A stretch of DNA of 64,000 bases from Zhengitettix transpicula (GCA_037074705.1 CM073592.1:25144629-25208628), one strand, 5' to 3'. Positions 1 through 13,391 are shown, counted from the stretch's first letter. The notes: generated from the letters alone by a model not told the origin. Numbers and translations are program-made.

Positions 1-914
1 ATGAATCGATTAGACAAATATCTCTTATAACCTTCAAATCTAACCGAATCAAAATATTGTATTTACCAATACAATTCAGAAGTAATATAATATAAATTAT
101 TACCACTGCTTTATTTAGACTTTCAAATTTATTATCTGTGCATTTATTGAACTATGATTCGTTCTGCTACGAAACCAATCCAATAAGACTGATAACATTA
201 TTAATATTATATCATAATTTTATTAATATTATTCTTGAAATGTATCAAACCACATATAAGTTCCCTTCATATCTTTTTTTTCTTAGATATATAAACCACA
301 GGAGCTTTTGGCGCCTTTGCCAAAATAATATGTTTTTTCCCGCCAAAAAACCCATCAATCATACATACATAATTTTACTTACAACATATATTTATTATTT
401 TTTACATTACATTACAATACATTTTCTTAAGTATTTTCATATCTGTCATCTACTGTAAAATGTCTTCAATGACTTTTATCAAATAAATTTCGTCAATTTC
501 CCTCCCCCCCCCGCCCCAGTCATAAAATAATATACATACACGTCTTTCACTGTTTCTGGATAGTCAATTTGTCATACTTCAATTTTATCACTCTCTTTTA
601 TTTACGATAATCGATAATAGTTTCTTGTACATACAATTTTTTTTACATTATTTTACAATTTTTATTAATTATTATTTTCTAATTTTTTGAAACCTGGTTT
701 TTCCAACATATTGAAAAAGACATTTTATTTTATTTTTCGCCATTAATTTTAATTTTTACAAGTGTACTGTTACACTTGTTCCATTCTTTTTATTTTTTAC
801 ATTATAATGGCATAGAAAACACCTATATATATAAGTTATTGTTACTCACAGTGGTTTTAAGTTAGTATTATGTTATAATATTTTATTTTTATTTTTAATT
901 ATAAAGATAACATT
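1..914. other. AT-rich spacer
   Basis: No gene seen; very AT-rich with a C-run near 503. A 106-codon frame at 138-458 is low-complexity and not supported. Confidence 0.5.
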
Positions 915-1497
915 GACCGATGCATAAGCGTCTGCGAGGGTTATTCTCTCGCAGGCAATACCTGCAGGGGATGTTCTCTCGCAGGCAGAACCTTTTAGGA
1001 GAGATACGAAGGGGCTACCTTTGGGGATGCCTTTTCCTCTCCGTTTTTGAACTAAGGTTCCCACAAGCCGAGGCACCTCGGCCTGTTCTGAGAGGTGTAT
1101 GTTCCGCAGTCACAGACCTTGGGCATACGGTAAGAGTTGTCCGCTATTCCCATTGGAATAGTCGGCCAGCTGCCTCCTAAACTGGTCGAGGCACGGAGAA
1201 TGGAATGCTGCGTCCCCACAGCAAACCCCTCTCCCGCCATCGGAAAGACGTGGGACATGCACCAAAGGATCGACCTTCCTGATGCAGGTTTTTCTAGGCT
1301 TTTCCCTGCATTTCTTTAGACGAATGCCGGGTAGGATCCTTAAAATATAGCCCGGGGGCCCTAGTTAACCCTTGGCTACTTTCCTCTACCCTTCCGCATC
1401 CCCCCTTTCAAATCCCTTCCTATGCTATTAAAGGGGAGTTGCCCAACGTGGATCACCCTCATGTCGCCTGTTGCCCTAAAAAAATAAATAAATAAAA
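915..1497 (+). mobile_element. SINE-like retroposon family, copy 1 (full length)
   Basis: About 580 bases with no recognised coding role. The 5' end carries hairpins built from CTGCGAG...CTCGCAG, followed by a GC-rich core and an A-rich tail (A7 TAAATAAATA8). It is flanked by an imperfect 12-base duplication (AAAGATAACATT at 903-914; AAAGATTACATT at 1498-1509). The A-tail, target duplication and 5'-truncated sisters show retroposition. I see no convincing tRNA A/B boxes, so the source RNA is unknown. Short open frames occur on both strands of most copies and are treated as shadows. Confidence 0.8.
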
Positions 1498-1509
1498 AAA
1501 GATTACATT

Positions 1510-3249
1510 ATTAATAATATAAGCTTAGAACAATAAATATTTTAAAAAACGAGTGTGTTTAGAGAAAAATGCACACAAGGATTAGTGTACAAATATTTTA
1601 ATATGAATTTACGATATTCCACTAACTGCAACCTGTCTTATAGACTTTATAAAGAGCGACTTTCCTCATCAACTTCCTTCTTGTTATTTCGATTCTAAAT
1701 AAAGTCGACAATTATTTGTCACAAAAATATGGTTTTGTGTAATACTTTTTACTATAATTTTCAATTTATTTTGTGACATCTTTATTCATTGTAATTTTAA
1801 TGTTGAGGACGATAATTTGGTCATCAATGTCATATTCAGTGTCTGGATCACACAACGCCATGATTTTATTATTCATGGTGTGTATGTGTGTGCGGGGGGA
1901 ATTTACAAACAAGTGCGTGCACAGTATCCACATGCACACTGGCGACGCACACTCGCTGGTTTACTATTCAACGGCTCGAGCAGTCTCTATCTCTGTACGT
2001 CTCACTTTCCTGTCGCTCTGGTTACGTAACACAGCATCACAACGAATCTCTCGTAATGCATCCACTCCAATTTTATAGCGGCGCTGAAATATTATTCAAT
2101 ACAGCAGTACAAATTAAAACGTTAAAAACGTACCCATCCAAAACTTTATTTCACTGCATTATTCTGTTACCATTTGAATTTCCTATTAGTTGGAAGTTAT
2201 TGCAGACGCGCCATTCAATTATTCCATGGAACTGTTTTAAAAAGGATCGTTATCTGTATCCGTGTAATTATTTTTTTGTTTAACTATTTTGGTGTCCTTA
2301 GAGTCTCGGATTTCCTGTATATTTTATATCCCGTGTGTGATGTATTCTACCATAAAATTGTCCCTTTATTTAATACAATTCGTATTACCGCGATCGGTTG
2401 CGTAATTGTGATTTCTCGCTACCCTTTGCATTTAATAATAATTTTCCGAAAATGTCGTCCCTCGATCGTCAAATCCGAATTCAGAATGGAGAAGTCTCAT
2501 AGAACGCTTATTCTTTGTTGCCAGGTCTTTAATTTCCTCACCCCCCGCTTCTCCAGGTCTTGCTGCAACCCTTTCACCCCATCCCACACGTCAGAGGACC
2601 CTCTGTGGAAGACAAAGCAGGCATAAAGAAGACCGGCCAACCACTTCAACGAGACAATCCCGTCTCAGGGTAATTGGGGGATCACAGTGGGGGGGAGGGG
2701 GAGGGGGTGGCATCTTTTAGCCTTCCTTTCATTTCCTAATTCTCACAAAGTCACGACAAGTGAACCTGGAGAATTAGTCGTTTCCCCTACTGTAATATTT
2801 TTGTCATCAGCACTCACGTGGAAGAAGCTATGGGGACCATCAACATTTTCCCCGCAGATAATTTCACCAAATTTTCACTACCAATTAAAATTTCGAAAAA
2901 GATATAAAACGTAATTATATATTAAAAAATAGGCAAATAACAGACAGTGATTAGTGATGAAATAAATACAACTTGACGTTGTCGTCAGCTGATTCAAAAA
3001 AACGCAAGAGCTGTTACGTTCTCTTAATTTTCACCGTTATTTGGCTATTTTTTTTAAAATATAAAATTCGGGATTATTTAAAAATTCCCCTTTCCGTTGT
3101 TTCTTACTGAATTCTTCATAATTAACGAACTGAATCTGCAGAAGAAACCAAATTTCTCGGGCATTTTTATGCTGACTGCTATATAAATATATGAATTAAT
3201 TTTTTGATTTAGAGTTTTTGTAGATTTTTTAAATTATTAGACAAAAGAA
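1510..3249. other. Spacer without a supported gene
   Basis: Several overlapping frames (longest 2174-2626) show no domain, signal or splice support. G-run near 2690. Confidence 0.5.
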
Positions 3250-3803
3250 TACAGGGCTATTCTCTCGCAGGCAGTACCTGCGAGGGATGTTCGGTCGCAG
3301 GTAGAACCTTGTAGGAGAGATACGAAGGGGCTACCTTTGGGGATGCCTTTTCCTCTCTTCGTTTTTGAACTAAGGTTCCCACAAGCCGAGGCACCTCGGC
3401 CTGTTTTGAGAGGTGTATGTTCTGGGGTCACAGACCTTGGACATACGGTAAGAGTTGTCCGCTGTTTCCATTGGAACAGTAACCCAGCTGCCTCCTAAAC
3501 TGGTCGAGCCGCGAAGAATGGAATGCTCCGTCCCCACAGAAAACTCCTCTCCCGCTATCGGAAGGGCGTGGGACAAGTACCCAATGCCCGACCTACCTGA
3601 TGCAGGTTTTTCTAGGGTCTTCCCTGCATTACTTTTCGGCGAATTCCGGGTAGGATCCTTAAACTATAGCCCGGGGGCCCTAGTAACCCTTGGCTACCTT
3701 CCTCCACCCTTCCGCATCCCCCCTTTCAAATCCCTTCCTATGCTATTAAAGGGGAGTTGCCCAAAGTGGATTACCCTCATGTAGCCTGATGCCCTAAAAA
3801 AAA
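3250..3803 (+). mobile_element. SINE-like family, copy 2
   Basis: Near full-length copy beginning at the 5' hairpin repeats and ending in a run of A. Copy 3 is inserted directly downstream of this tail. Confidence 0.8.
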
Positions 3804-3815
3804 ATTAGTTTATAA

Positions 3816-4348
3816 CCCCATCGGTCTGCGAGGGCTATTCTCTCGCAGGCAGAACCTTGTAGGAGAGACAGGAAGAGGCTACCTTTGGGGGATGCCTTTT
3901 CCTCTCCGTTTTTGAACTAAGGTTGCCACAAGCCGAGGCACCTCGGCCTGTTTTGAGAGGTGTATGTTCCGGGGTCGCAGACCTTGGGCATACGGTAAGA
4001 GTTGTTCTCTGTTCCCATTGGAACAGTCGGCCAGATTCCTCCTAACCTGGTCGAAGTACGCGGAAGGGAATGCTGCGACCCCACAGGAAACTCTTCTGCC
4101 GCTAAGGGAAGGGCGTGGGACATGTACCCAATGCCAGACCTACCTGATACAGTTTTTCTAGGGTTTTCCCTGCATTACTTTTCGGCGAATGCCGGGTAGA
4201 ATCCTTAAACTATAGCCCGGGGGCTCCTATAACCCTTGGCTACCTTCCTCTACCCTTCCACACTCCCCCTTTCAAATCCCTTCCTATGCTATTAAAGGGT
4301 AGTTGCCACCATGTGGATTACCCTCATGTAGCCTGTTACCCTAAAAAA
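3816..4348 (+). mobile_element. SINE-like family, copy 3 (perfect target-site duplication)
   Basis: Full-length copy flanked by the perfect 12-base duplication ATTAGTTTATAA at 3804-3815 and 4349-4360. It landed at the 3' edge of the A-tail of copy 2, and it defines the family's ends best. Confidence 0.88.
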
Positions 4349-4360
4349 ATTAGTTTATAA

Positions 4361-6061
4361 ACGCGGCCAAATCTTTGTCAGAACAAACAACCGTTTCCTG
4401 TTATTATCCTCAATTGTTAAAAAATAATTATTACGACCTTACTTTCCAAACAAATTTAAAATGAGAAAAAGTTACATGGAAAATAATTTAAACACAGCTG
4501 GACGTTCACGTTACATCGGCCAAACTAAACGGGCATCGATTACGAGGATTATAGAACAAACTTACAGCCAGCGAGCACGACACTAAGCAGTACTATAAAT
4601 ATAATCACAAATTTTATTATTAAAAAGGACACTGTATTAGACAAGGAACCTTATTATAGTCAAAGAATAATTTCAGAAATGTTCTTAATTAAAAATCATT
4701 TCATCAGTGACACGAAAAATCTCTAAAAAATTATATATCTTATTGTAAGTTCTTTGGTATTTCTGTATACATCCTTTGTTTTCAGAACTTTGACTTTACA
4801 CATCATTCGATGTTCAAATACTGTTACAGAAAGGCGAAATGAGGTGTCGAAACGTCCAGCTATGTTTACATGATTTTTTTTTAATGTGTAACGTTTCTCA
4901 TATCAAATTTTGTATCGTACCTAAGGTCGTGTTAGTTGAATCAGGCGTTTAATAAATATGTGTTATACTTATTATAATTAGTCTACCTGATGACGGAGAT
5001 GGTGATAATAGGGGGAACGTTGTCTTCTGAGAAAACAATTGGAAAAACGTAGGAAAATCACGTTATTAAAGTAATTTAAATTTGCTAAAGCTGTAGATAG
5101 ATAAAATATAAGGCGACATGCAGATGCATTTGCGACCCCACAAGATAGTCGTAGTCGGAAGAACGTTAGAAAAATCGTGACGGCGATGAATTGCGTCGTT
5201 GCAGTTCGTTGCGGGGGTGGAAACTAGATATTGATATTCAGCAAGTCTATTAGCCTCGTGCCCTTAACTCGTTTACCGTTGTGACTGGATCTTTGTAATT
5301 GTCAAATTGACGGACGTTTTAAAAATTCAGTTATCAGCTGACACTCCCTCAAAATCCAATCAACTTTGGAAGGAAGAAATTTAAAATCGTAGAGTGAATA
5401 ACGTCGTAAAACATGAATTTACACGCAAAAATAATTGTGGATAGATAATAACTTTGGTTTAATATACATAAACGATTATTTCATATTACTGGATTTAAGT
5501 AAGTGACAAAGTACAGTAAAGTGTCCTTTTATAATTTACTGGTGAAGGTTGGCTGTCATGGCGTAATAGATAGATATGGCGCCCAATCAAGTAGGAGAGC
5601 AGAGATAGGGGGAATCAGGATAAGCCGTGTCATTTCAAGGGAAAGGCCCTCTAATGAATGCATCCCCCTGAAGACTCCAGCTTAGTTCGGCAAACAGCTT
5701 CTATCCACAACGGCGATAAGCCTCGAGACGTGACTCATTGTTCAAGAGGACAGGAAAGAAATTAAAAAGAAATCAAAAGATAAAAAAAGTATAATGCCGA
5801 AGACGTTGACAAGTTGGAATAAAAAAATCTATATAGCATACTGATTTTAAAAAAAAACGTTTTCCGAACCAGTGATGACGTCGACATCTTGAGAATTAGT
5901 CGTAAAAGTAGTTGGTTACTGATTAAAAAACTTATAACGCTAAAGAGCAACACCAAGCAAAGACAAATAATTGTGTCTCTAATAGAGTATATATTAAATT
6001 TAAATAAATATATAGCCCTTGAGTCAGAAGACTATTTATATATTTTACTATAAAAATATTT
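4361..6061. other. Spacer without a supported gene
   Basis: AT-rich sequence; a CTGATGA at 4987 lacks a proper GAAA partner. Nothing else recognised. Confidence 0.5.
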
Positions 6062-6290
6062 AATTTACAACAACGACTACGACGTTTCGTCCTCTTTTGG
6101 GCAACTCTTCAGGTTTAACAATTTTTAATCTACAATTTAGAGAGAAATCATATATGTATTTATAAAAAATTGTTCTATAACAAATGAAAATTAGTTAATT
6201 TGTTTTCTGAATTGTCGATTAAAAATTATTATACCTGAAGAGTTGCCCAAAAGTGGACGACACGTCGTCGACTTTGTAAAATGGGTATTT
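6062..6290. repeat. Short inverted-repeat element with paired hammerhead-like motifs
   Basis: Arms near 6071-6120 and 6230-6275 are reverse complements (ACGACGTTTCGTCCTCTTTTG with its mirror). Motifs: - strand 6085-6112 (CTGAAGA...GAAAC) and + strand 6235-6263 (CTGAAGA...GACAC, core mutated). Confidence 0.6.
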
Positions 6291-6368
6291 TTGTGTATTT
6301 AAAATGTGCCTGAAGGTCATTCACGTATTTATATTATTATAATAAACGTCAGATTTTTTAAAAACTGT

Positions 6369-7245
6369 TGGAGGCATGGCGAGGGTTATGCTGATTCCCC
6401 ACAGCAAACCTCACTGCAGTCATCGAAAGGGCGTGGGACAAGTACCAAGTGCCCGAACTGCCTAATGCTGGTTTTCTAGGGGTTTCCCTGCATCACTTTT
6501 AGGCGAACTACCTGATGCAGGTTTTCTAGGGGTTTCCCTGCATCAATTTTAGGCGAATTACCGAATAGGGTCCTGAAAAATACAACTAGTGAGCCCTAGT
6601 TAACGTAAGGTAACCTGCGAGGGATGTTCTCTCGCAGGCAGAACCTTGTAGGAGTAATACTAAGGGGCTACCTTTGAGGATGCCTTTTCCTCTCCGTTTG
6701 TGAACTAAGGTTCCTACGAGCCGAGACACCTCGGCCTGTTCTGAGAGGTGTATGTTCCGGGGTCACAGACCTTTGGCATACGGTAACAGTTGTCCGCCAT
6801 TCCCATTGGAATAGTCGGCCAGCTGCCTCCTAAACTGGTCGAGGCACGGAGAAGGGAATGCTGCGTCCCCACAGCAAACTCCTCTCCCGCTATCGGAAGG
6901 GCGTGGGACAAGTACCCAATGCCCGACCTACCTGATGCAGGTTTTTCTAGGGTTTTCCCTGCATTTCTTTAGGCGAATGCCGGGTAGGATCCTTAAAATA
7001 TAGCCCGGGGGCCCTAGTTAACCCTTGGCTACCTTCCTCTACCCTTCAACATCCCCCCTTTCAAATCTCTTCCTATGCTATTAAAGGGGAGTTGCCCAAT
7101 GTAGATCACCCTCATGCAGCCTGTTGCCCTAAAAAAAACCCTAGTTAACATTTGGCTACCTTGCTCTACCTTTCCGCATCCCCCATTTAAGTCCCTTTCC
7201 TATGCTAGATGTGGGGATCTACAAGATATAGCCTGTCTACTAGTT
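6369..7245 (+). mobile_element. SINE-like family, older copy split by a younger one
   Basis: Divergent fragments at 6369-6604 and 7139-7245 are the two halves of one old copy, interrupted by the younger copy at 6605-7138. The left half has an internal tandem duplication of about 60 bases (about 6470-6550). Confidence 0.7.
6605..7138 (+). mobile_element. SINE-like family, copy nested inside an older copy
   Basis: Complete copy with A8 tail flanked by a perfect 11-base duplication CCCTAGTTAAC (6594-6604 and 7139-7149), where the target is the older family member's own sequence. Confidence 0.85.
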
Positions 7246-8434
7246 ATTATTCTTCTTTCATCGTTATTATAAATATAAACTAATTTTTTCGTCTGCCTTC
7301 AAGTTATAACCTCTGATAATCCAATTATATTGTTCTCAGACTCGTTAATATCTCAGACCAAAAAATAAGAGCTTAAAAGTTCTCAAACATCCAAGCAATC
7401 TTATTATTCTTGTATCGTTAAAGATTTAATGGGAGTTTTCGACTTTTCTAGTCATTTTCGTCTACAACAAACATTACAAATATTTTAAGAAAATACATAC
7501 TTGAAGTGTTGAGCTACCATTATGGTTGTTTGTTGCTTTCATTAATTTGAAATTGATTTTTTACTATCAACCAATTATTTATGGTTCTATCGTACACGTG
7601 GTACACACTATAACTGATACTCTGGGCAATTCCGCGCGATGCAGACTCTAACTCTGCTGACTCTAGAAAAAAAAAGGTAAGCAGATCAAACATGACTGGT
7701 GCCAACTTAACGTCTCTCTATTAATTTCATACATACACACATATATATATACATACATCGAAGCATATATACATATACATTGTGTTAGTCCCAATAGGTT
7801 AATAAATATATCTTGCTAATAATATGTTTGTTAAATGTTCGTTATAGATGACTATGGCTATATCTTTGACGATACTCTAATAAAGAATTTTCTTGGATGT
7901 TTAAGGTTTTTATTTTGGCTCTGATATTTTTATCTCACTCACGTGTGTATTTAGACATGCTTGAACTTGAAGTATGTGGAAACATAAATAATTAAAAATT
8001 CACGTTCCGTAACCCCGCCAGAGTGAGAATCGTTTACAATCTTAATAATACGTATGTTAATAGCTCTGTGAACCACGTATTTTCCCTCCAATAGCGAGCC
8101 ACTGTGACAAATAATATACGTTATAATTAAATTAATATATGTTCTAGTATCATACAAATAAATTTTTAAAAAAATGCAGAACACTTGTTCATTACTGGCC
8201 TTTACTTCTGCGTGAAAGAAGCTCTCAAAATATTGACGCGTATCTTTAGGTTTCTCTGCAGCAGACTGTAGCTTTCCCTTTTCACCCGTGAAGGGATTCA
8301 TCGACGGGAAGCTCGATGAAATAAATCCCCCAAGACGCTGCTCCAATAAACCACACACATGGCTCGTTATCTCGAGACCACCGAAACCCGAGGCTGTTCG
8401 ACACATCCCACACTGAAGAACGGATCTCTCTCTC

Positions 8435-8486
<52 letters not shown>

Positions 8487-8969
8487 AGCCAGTGTAAGAA
8501 TATTAGTCGATCAATAATTCAGCTGAAAAATGTACTGGAAAGATTACGACGTGCTACACTCTACATTGACTGTAAATATGAGCTCACCTCCCCCCATTTT
8601 GTACGGTTTCTGCTTGCATATTTCAATTACCGCTTAACAACGTACTAGTATATTCATATATTTTTTTCGTCCTTTACAGTGATATATTTTTAAATATCCT
8701 AAGATGATCACTCCAGTAAATTCAGGTTTACAGAAATATTTTCGTCGTTCCCAATACCACTTGTACCGCTAGGTAATTTCGTAGGCACAAAATGTTTGCA
8801 TCTTCTGGAAGATTCGGTAGTAATAAATTTATTAAAATTAGCATTTAAGTACCAAATACCCCTTCCTACGATCTGCGCGACCCACCATCGTTCCTGACGC
8901 TCACTATAGTACGAAACAATTAAATAAACTATTTATATATCTATATAATGTCAGCTTTATTCAAAGCTA
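7246..8969. other. Spacer without a supported gene
   Basis: Holds the (TC)n run. A 151-codon - strand frame at 7951-8406 ends beside it and shows no recognisable motif; unsupported. Confidence 0.45.
8426..8483. repeat. (TC)n microsatellite
   Basis: About 58 bases of TC/CT with one interruption. Confidence 0.95.
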
Positions 8970-9235
8970 TCTCCGGTCAACGTCATTGTAATCAGTGTGG
9001 CCGATTATATAGGGATAGACACATGTTTCTTGCGAAAAGGCGAAGATTCGGAAGAAAAAATAATATATGGGGTAAATCAGAGCAAATTTTTTTTTAAAAA
9101 AACGAGGAAAACCGCTATATCTCCTAAACAACTGCAGTTATCGATCTGCGGTCAACAGCTTTGTGTTCAGCGTGGCCGCTTTATAGAAATAGATACTTAA
9201 TTCTTGCGAAAAGAAGAAGACACGTAAGAAAAATG
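8970..9235 (+). repeat. Diverged tandem duplication
   Basis: Units at about 8973-9060 and 9151-9235 share CGGTCAAC, AGTGTGGCCG/AGCGTGGCCG, TATAG.(G/A)ATAGA.AC, and TTCTTGCGAAAAG. No gene meaning seen. Confidence 0.6.
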
Positions 9236-10897
9236 AATATTTAAAAGCTGCAGGTATTAATTATAGATCGATTGTAGACGAATACTAACGAATAATAACG
9301 TCGTATATCGTTATTAATTAATAAGAAATATTCCACTAGTTAAATTAATATTTATTACAAGCTTTATTCAATATAATAAACGCTATATTATTGTATGCCA
9401 TCTTGAAGGGTCCAATGGAACTATAATTATTTGAAAATTTCTTGCAAAATTCGGAAGATTATATTTTTAAAATATTTATTTTCCGTACGTTCCGCCATAC
9501 TTGCTTCTGCTGGTATGGGGGGTTGGGACGATGCTGAGTGGATGGAGTTTCAAGGGGAAAGTGATAGGAATTACAGCTGCAGCGTCAAAATAGAAACAAA
9601 TTTCTACTATTAAATATAATCTAACAATTATCATTTAATAGATAAATATCCAAGTCAGATAAGTCCAAGACCAATAAGTCAGAAAAAATTAATTAATCAA
9701 TTGAAACCAAACAATCCATTTAAATACAACATTTCATCCTCATTTATTGATATATTCAGGTAATATACAGTTTTAACTTCGAAGAATACATCGAAAAAGC
9801 CAAGCGAACCTAAAAAAAAATTAAGAATACAGACAACATGTCAAAAAAATGTATTAATTAATTGAAACAAAAAATCAGTTGAATACAACGTTTCGTCTAC
9901 ATTTTTTTTGGACATTTTCAGGTAATGTAAAGTTTTAAATACAAGGAAAAAATACGAATTTAGAGTCACGGACCGCGTTTTGTGACAAATAAACGCTGTA
10001 TTGAAATGATTATTTTGTTTTAGTTAATTAATAAATCTCTATTACTTGATAAATAGAACAGATTAATTTTCAGTAAGTAGGGTAACAGTGAGTTCATTTC
10101 ACTCTCTAGTGAGCAACGTTTCGAGAGTAATAAATAATGTCACAAGCAGAGTCATGGAGTGTTGCTTGACCTGGAAGAAGGAAGACAATTTAATTTAAGC
10201 CCCGAAATGTATCGTGGCCGGGTCCGTATATTTAATTTAGCGTTATCTCTCCATCTTAATTAAGTTTTAGTATTTTCCCACTCATTCTGGTGGAATATTC
10301 GCAGAGAGAGAAGCTTTCAACGCATCGTCACAAAGGCGGAGCGCGTCCTGATATTATAAAAAGTGCTTCCGCCCGTTGCGTTTATTTGGGACACGCGTCG
10401 TCGTTTTTTTTATTGTCTCTTCCACACACTCGCCTTATTTTCATGATAATGGAAGGATATGAATATTGTTGCTCGCATGGCAGCGAAAACGCGTGGCTCG
10501 TTCGTAGAGTCTCCTGTGTTATGATCTACAACTTTCACTCCCCTGGTCCACGGTCAAGACCGCTTTTATCAACGGGAATCTCATCTACACGTCAGAAATA
10601 TTCTTGTGTCCTCGTTAATGAATTGTTTAGGAGACCAAATGAAGAATAATATGTCGTGTCTTGTTATCGCTATATCTTTCCATTCCATCAACGATTATAA
10701 TTAATAGTTCTAAATAACAAGACTATTTTTAATGCAGCTTTATTCCAATATATTTTCTTTAGGCTTTATAAACATTTCATGTAAGACTGTATAATGAAAG
10801 TGATACGAGAGCCAAGACTTGGTTATTCTACAGATATTTGGAATTGTCACACCTTATTTCTCTCGTTTAACAATCACTCCAATATGTAAATATATAG
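9236..10897. other. Spacer with weak hammerhead-like relics
   Basis: A degenerate GAAAC...CTGAAAA motif at 9891-9921 (- strand), followed by unassigned sequence. A 119-codon frame at 10290-10649 has no support. Confidence 0.45.
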
Positions 10898-11232
10898 TTA
10901 GCCTCCTAAACTGGTCGAGGCACGGAGAAGGAAATGCTGCGTCCCCACAGCAAACTCCTCTCCCGCTGTCGGAAGGGCGTGGGACAAGTACCCAATGCCC
11001 GACCTACCCGATGCAGGTTTTCCTAGGGATTTACCTGCATTTCTTTAGGCGAATGCCGGATAGGATCCTTAAAATATAGCCCGGGGGCCCTAGTAACCCT
11101 TGGCTACCTTCCTCTACCCTTCCACATCCCCCCTTTCAAATCCCTTCCTATGCTATTAAAGGGGAGTTGCCCAAAGTGGATCACCCTAAAGTAGCCTGTT
11201 GCCCTAAAAAAATAAAAAATAAAAATAAAATA
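10898..11232 (+). mobile_element. SINE-like family, 5'-truncated copy
   Basis: Starts mid-element at GCCTCCTAAACTGG and ends in a long (A)nT-rich tail. Another truncated copy follows at once. Confidence 0.75.
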
Positions 11233-11707
11233 TAAGATACGAAGAGGCTACCTTTGTGGACGCCTTTTCCTCTCCGTTTTTGAACTAAGGTTCCCACAAC
11301 CCGAGGCACCTCGGCCTGTTCTGAGAGGTGTATGTTCCGGGGTCGCAGACCTTGGGCATATGGTAAGAGTTGTCCGCTATTCCGATTGGAATAGTCGGCC
11401 AGCTGCTTCCTCAACTGGTCGAGACATGGAGAAGGGAATGCTGCGTCCCCCCAGCAAACTCCTCTCCCGCTATCGGAAGGGCGTGGGACAAGTACCCAAT
11501 GCCCGACATACTTCATGCAGGTTTTTCTAGGGTTTTTCCTGCATTTCTTTAGGCGAATGCTGGGTAGGATCCTTAAACCATAGCCCACGGGCCCTAGTTA
11601 ACCCTTGGCTACCTTCCTCTACCCTTCCGCATCCCCCCTTTCAAATCCCTTCCTATGCTATTAAAGGCGAGTTGCCCAATGTGGATCACCCTCATGTAGC
11701 CTGTTGA

Positions 11708-11709
<2 letters not shown>
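11233..11709 (+). mobile_element. SINE-like family, 5'-truncated copy next to the previous one
   Basis: Begins at GATACGAAGAGGC directly after the tail of the preceding copy and ends at CCTGTTG just before a (TA)n run, so its own A-tail seems to have been replaced or lost. Confidence 0.75.

Positions 11710-11748
<39 letters not shown>
11710..11748. repeat. (TA)n microsatellite
   Basis: About 39 bases of alternating TA at the end of a SINE-like copy. Confidence 0.95.
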
Positions 11749-11750
<2 letters not shown>

Positions 11751-13391
11751 AATCATCGGAGATTCAGCAACGTTTCGAACTATTTATTCAGGTTGACACA
11801 CAAAAAACAATAACTTCGCAAATTTAATCCAAAGATGATACTTCCACCTCATAAGAGAGTCTTTTCCCGCGATTTTAATCTCTCTACCAAAGATATACAA
11901 TTTAATTAAACCTTCTTAATACATGAATACTACTAGTGTCATATTTTTCTTATTTAAATAACCTCTACAGTTAATGACATAAAATAATTGAGAGAATTTA
12001 AAAATTAAATGTTAAATTATCTACATTTTTACGTACTGTTGTAAAATGTCCATTTAAATATTTACCATTAATTTGTATTTAATTAAAATACTGCTGCAGC
12101 ATTCATAAAAAAACTATCTGAAGTTTTAGGACTATGTGCCACTAAGAACTGTGCAGAAATTTAGTTGATGATGGTATTTATGAATGTTGGACTATTATTT
12201 TAATTACATATAATTAACATTGAATATTTAACTGGATGTTCTTCAGCATCGCACAATAAAATCAACTTAAAATCTAAAATAAAACATTCAAATTTATTTG
12301 ATTCGTATTAAATATAATTAGTGGAAAATTGTCTATAATTCTGATTTTTTTAATAAAACATTTAAATTTATAATTAAGTAAAATACAGAACGTTTCATCA
12401 CTCATTTTAGGGACCTCTTCAGCTTTATATTATTAAAAAAATATTTTGGAAATTTTACATAAATCAATTTAACATAAAAAAGTTGTTGGTGTATGTATAA
12501 TTTTTTTTCTGTTTAATTGTGTTATCCAAAGTTAGTAATTATTTTAATTGTTTAATAATATACATCTGAACAGGTTCCTAAAATACGGGATGAAACGTTA
12601 TGTATTTTAGTTTATTGTAGATTTAAATGGTTTTTTTTTGTAAATAAATATTGACTTCTGGCAAATTTCCACCAATTAAATTTAATACAGGTAATTTGAA
12701 GTTCAATTTTTAATTAAATAATTTTTATGATTTCTCCAGTGGAAAATTATGTACTAAATTATTCACTTTTTTTATCATCGTGATGATAAATTTTTTAAAA
12801 TATGACAATACTTGTGAAAAGTTTAATCTTCCGACTTGGCCAACACTTGGATCTACCTGTTTAATATAAAATCCCATATGGCTTTCTTTCGCGAAATAAA
12901 ATATTCATATTTGAGATTTGTGAAGGTTATGACCAAGTGAATATGTGCCGTCGATACGTTTATGGTTTATGAATGCTTTCTGGAGACTAGAAGGTCAGCA
13001 CGAAGTTTGTCTGACCATAAGGATATGCAAACAAAATTTAGCTGCGTAATGATAGTCGGAACACTCGTACAGTTGTAGGTCGTCCGAATGTTGTCAGCAG
13101 TTTCTGCTTCGGGATCTGAGTGAGAAAGTTAAAAAATTTTAAGATATTTCTGTCGGTCAGTGACCTAGAAAAGTCTTCATAATAGTAGGAAATACATTAT
13201 TATTATTTACTCTTTGACCAACATGCACTCTGTACGCCACAATTTTTTTCTTCTCGGAATCTATGGAACACCCGACAAATATTACCTCTGGAATTAATTA
13301 ACACTTACTGTGTTTGGAACGGGAGTGGGTTGGACTTTCCGAGGTCTGAGGTGGGAAAAAATTCTGGGGATTGGATTAGAAAATTTCTAAT
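11749..13391. other. AT-rich spacer around the 12380 inverted repeat
   Basis: A weak motif at 11773-11791 (- strand CTGAATA...GAAAC). Otherwise nothing recognised. Confidence 0.45.
12380..12620. repeat. Inverted-repeat element with paired hammerhead-like motifs
   Basis: - strand 12393-12422 (CTGAAGA...GAAAC) and + strand 12566-12596 (CTGAACA-G-GTTCC...GGGAT-GAAAC, stem pairing GTTCC/GGGAT). A related arrangement occurs at 55337-55490. Confidence 0.55.

Noticed and set aside
2174..2626. 150-codon + strand frame.
   Set aside because: Overlaps other frames, composition is that of translated AT-rich spacer, no motif.
4985..5030. CTGATGA followed by GGGAACGTTG, hammerhead-like at first sight.
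   Set aside because: The second core box GAAA is missing and no stem II can be drawn.
7951..8406. 151-codon - strand frame.
   Set aside because: No motif, no splice or start context, ends beside a microsatellite; length is plausible by chance in 64 kb.
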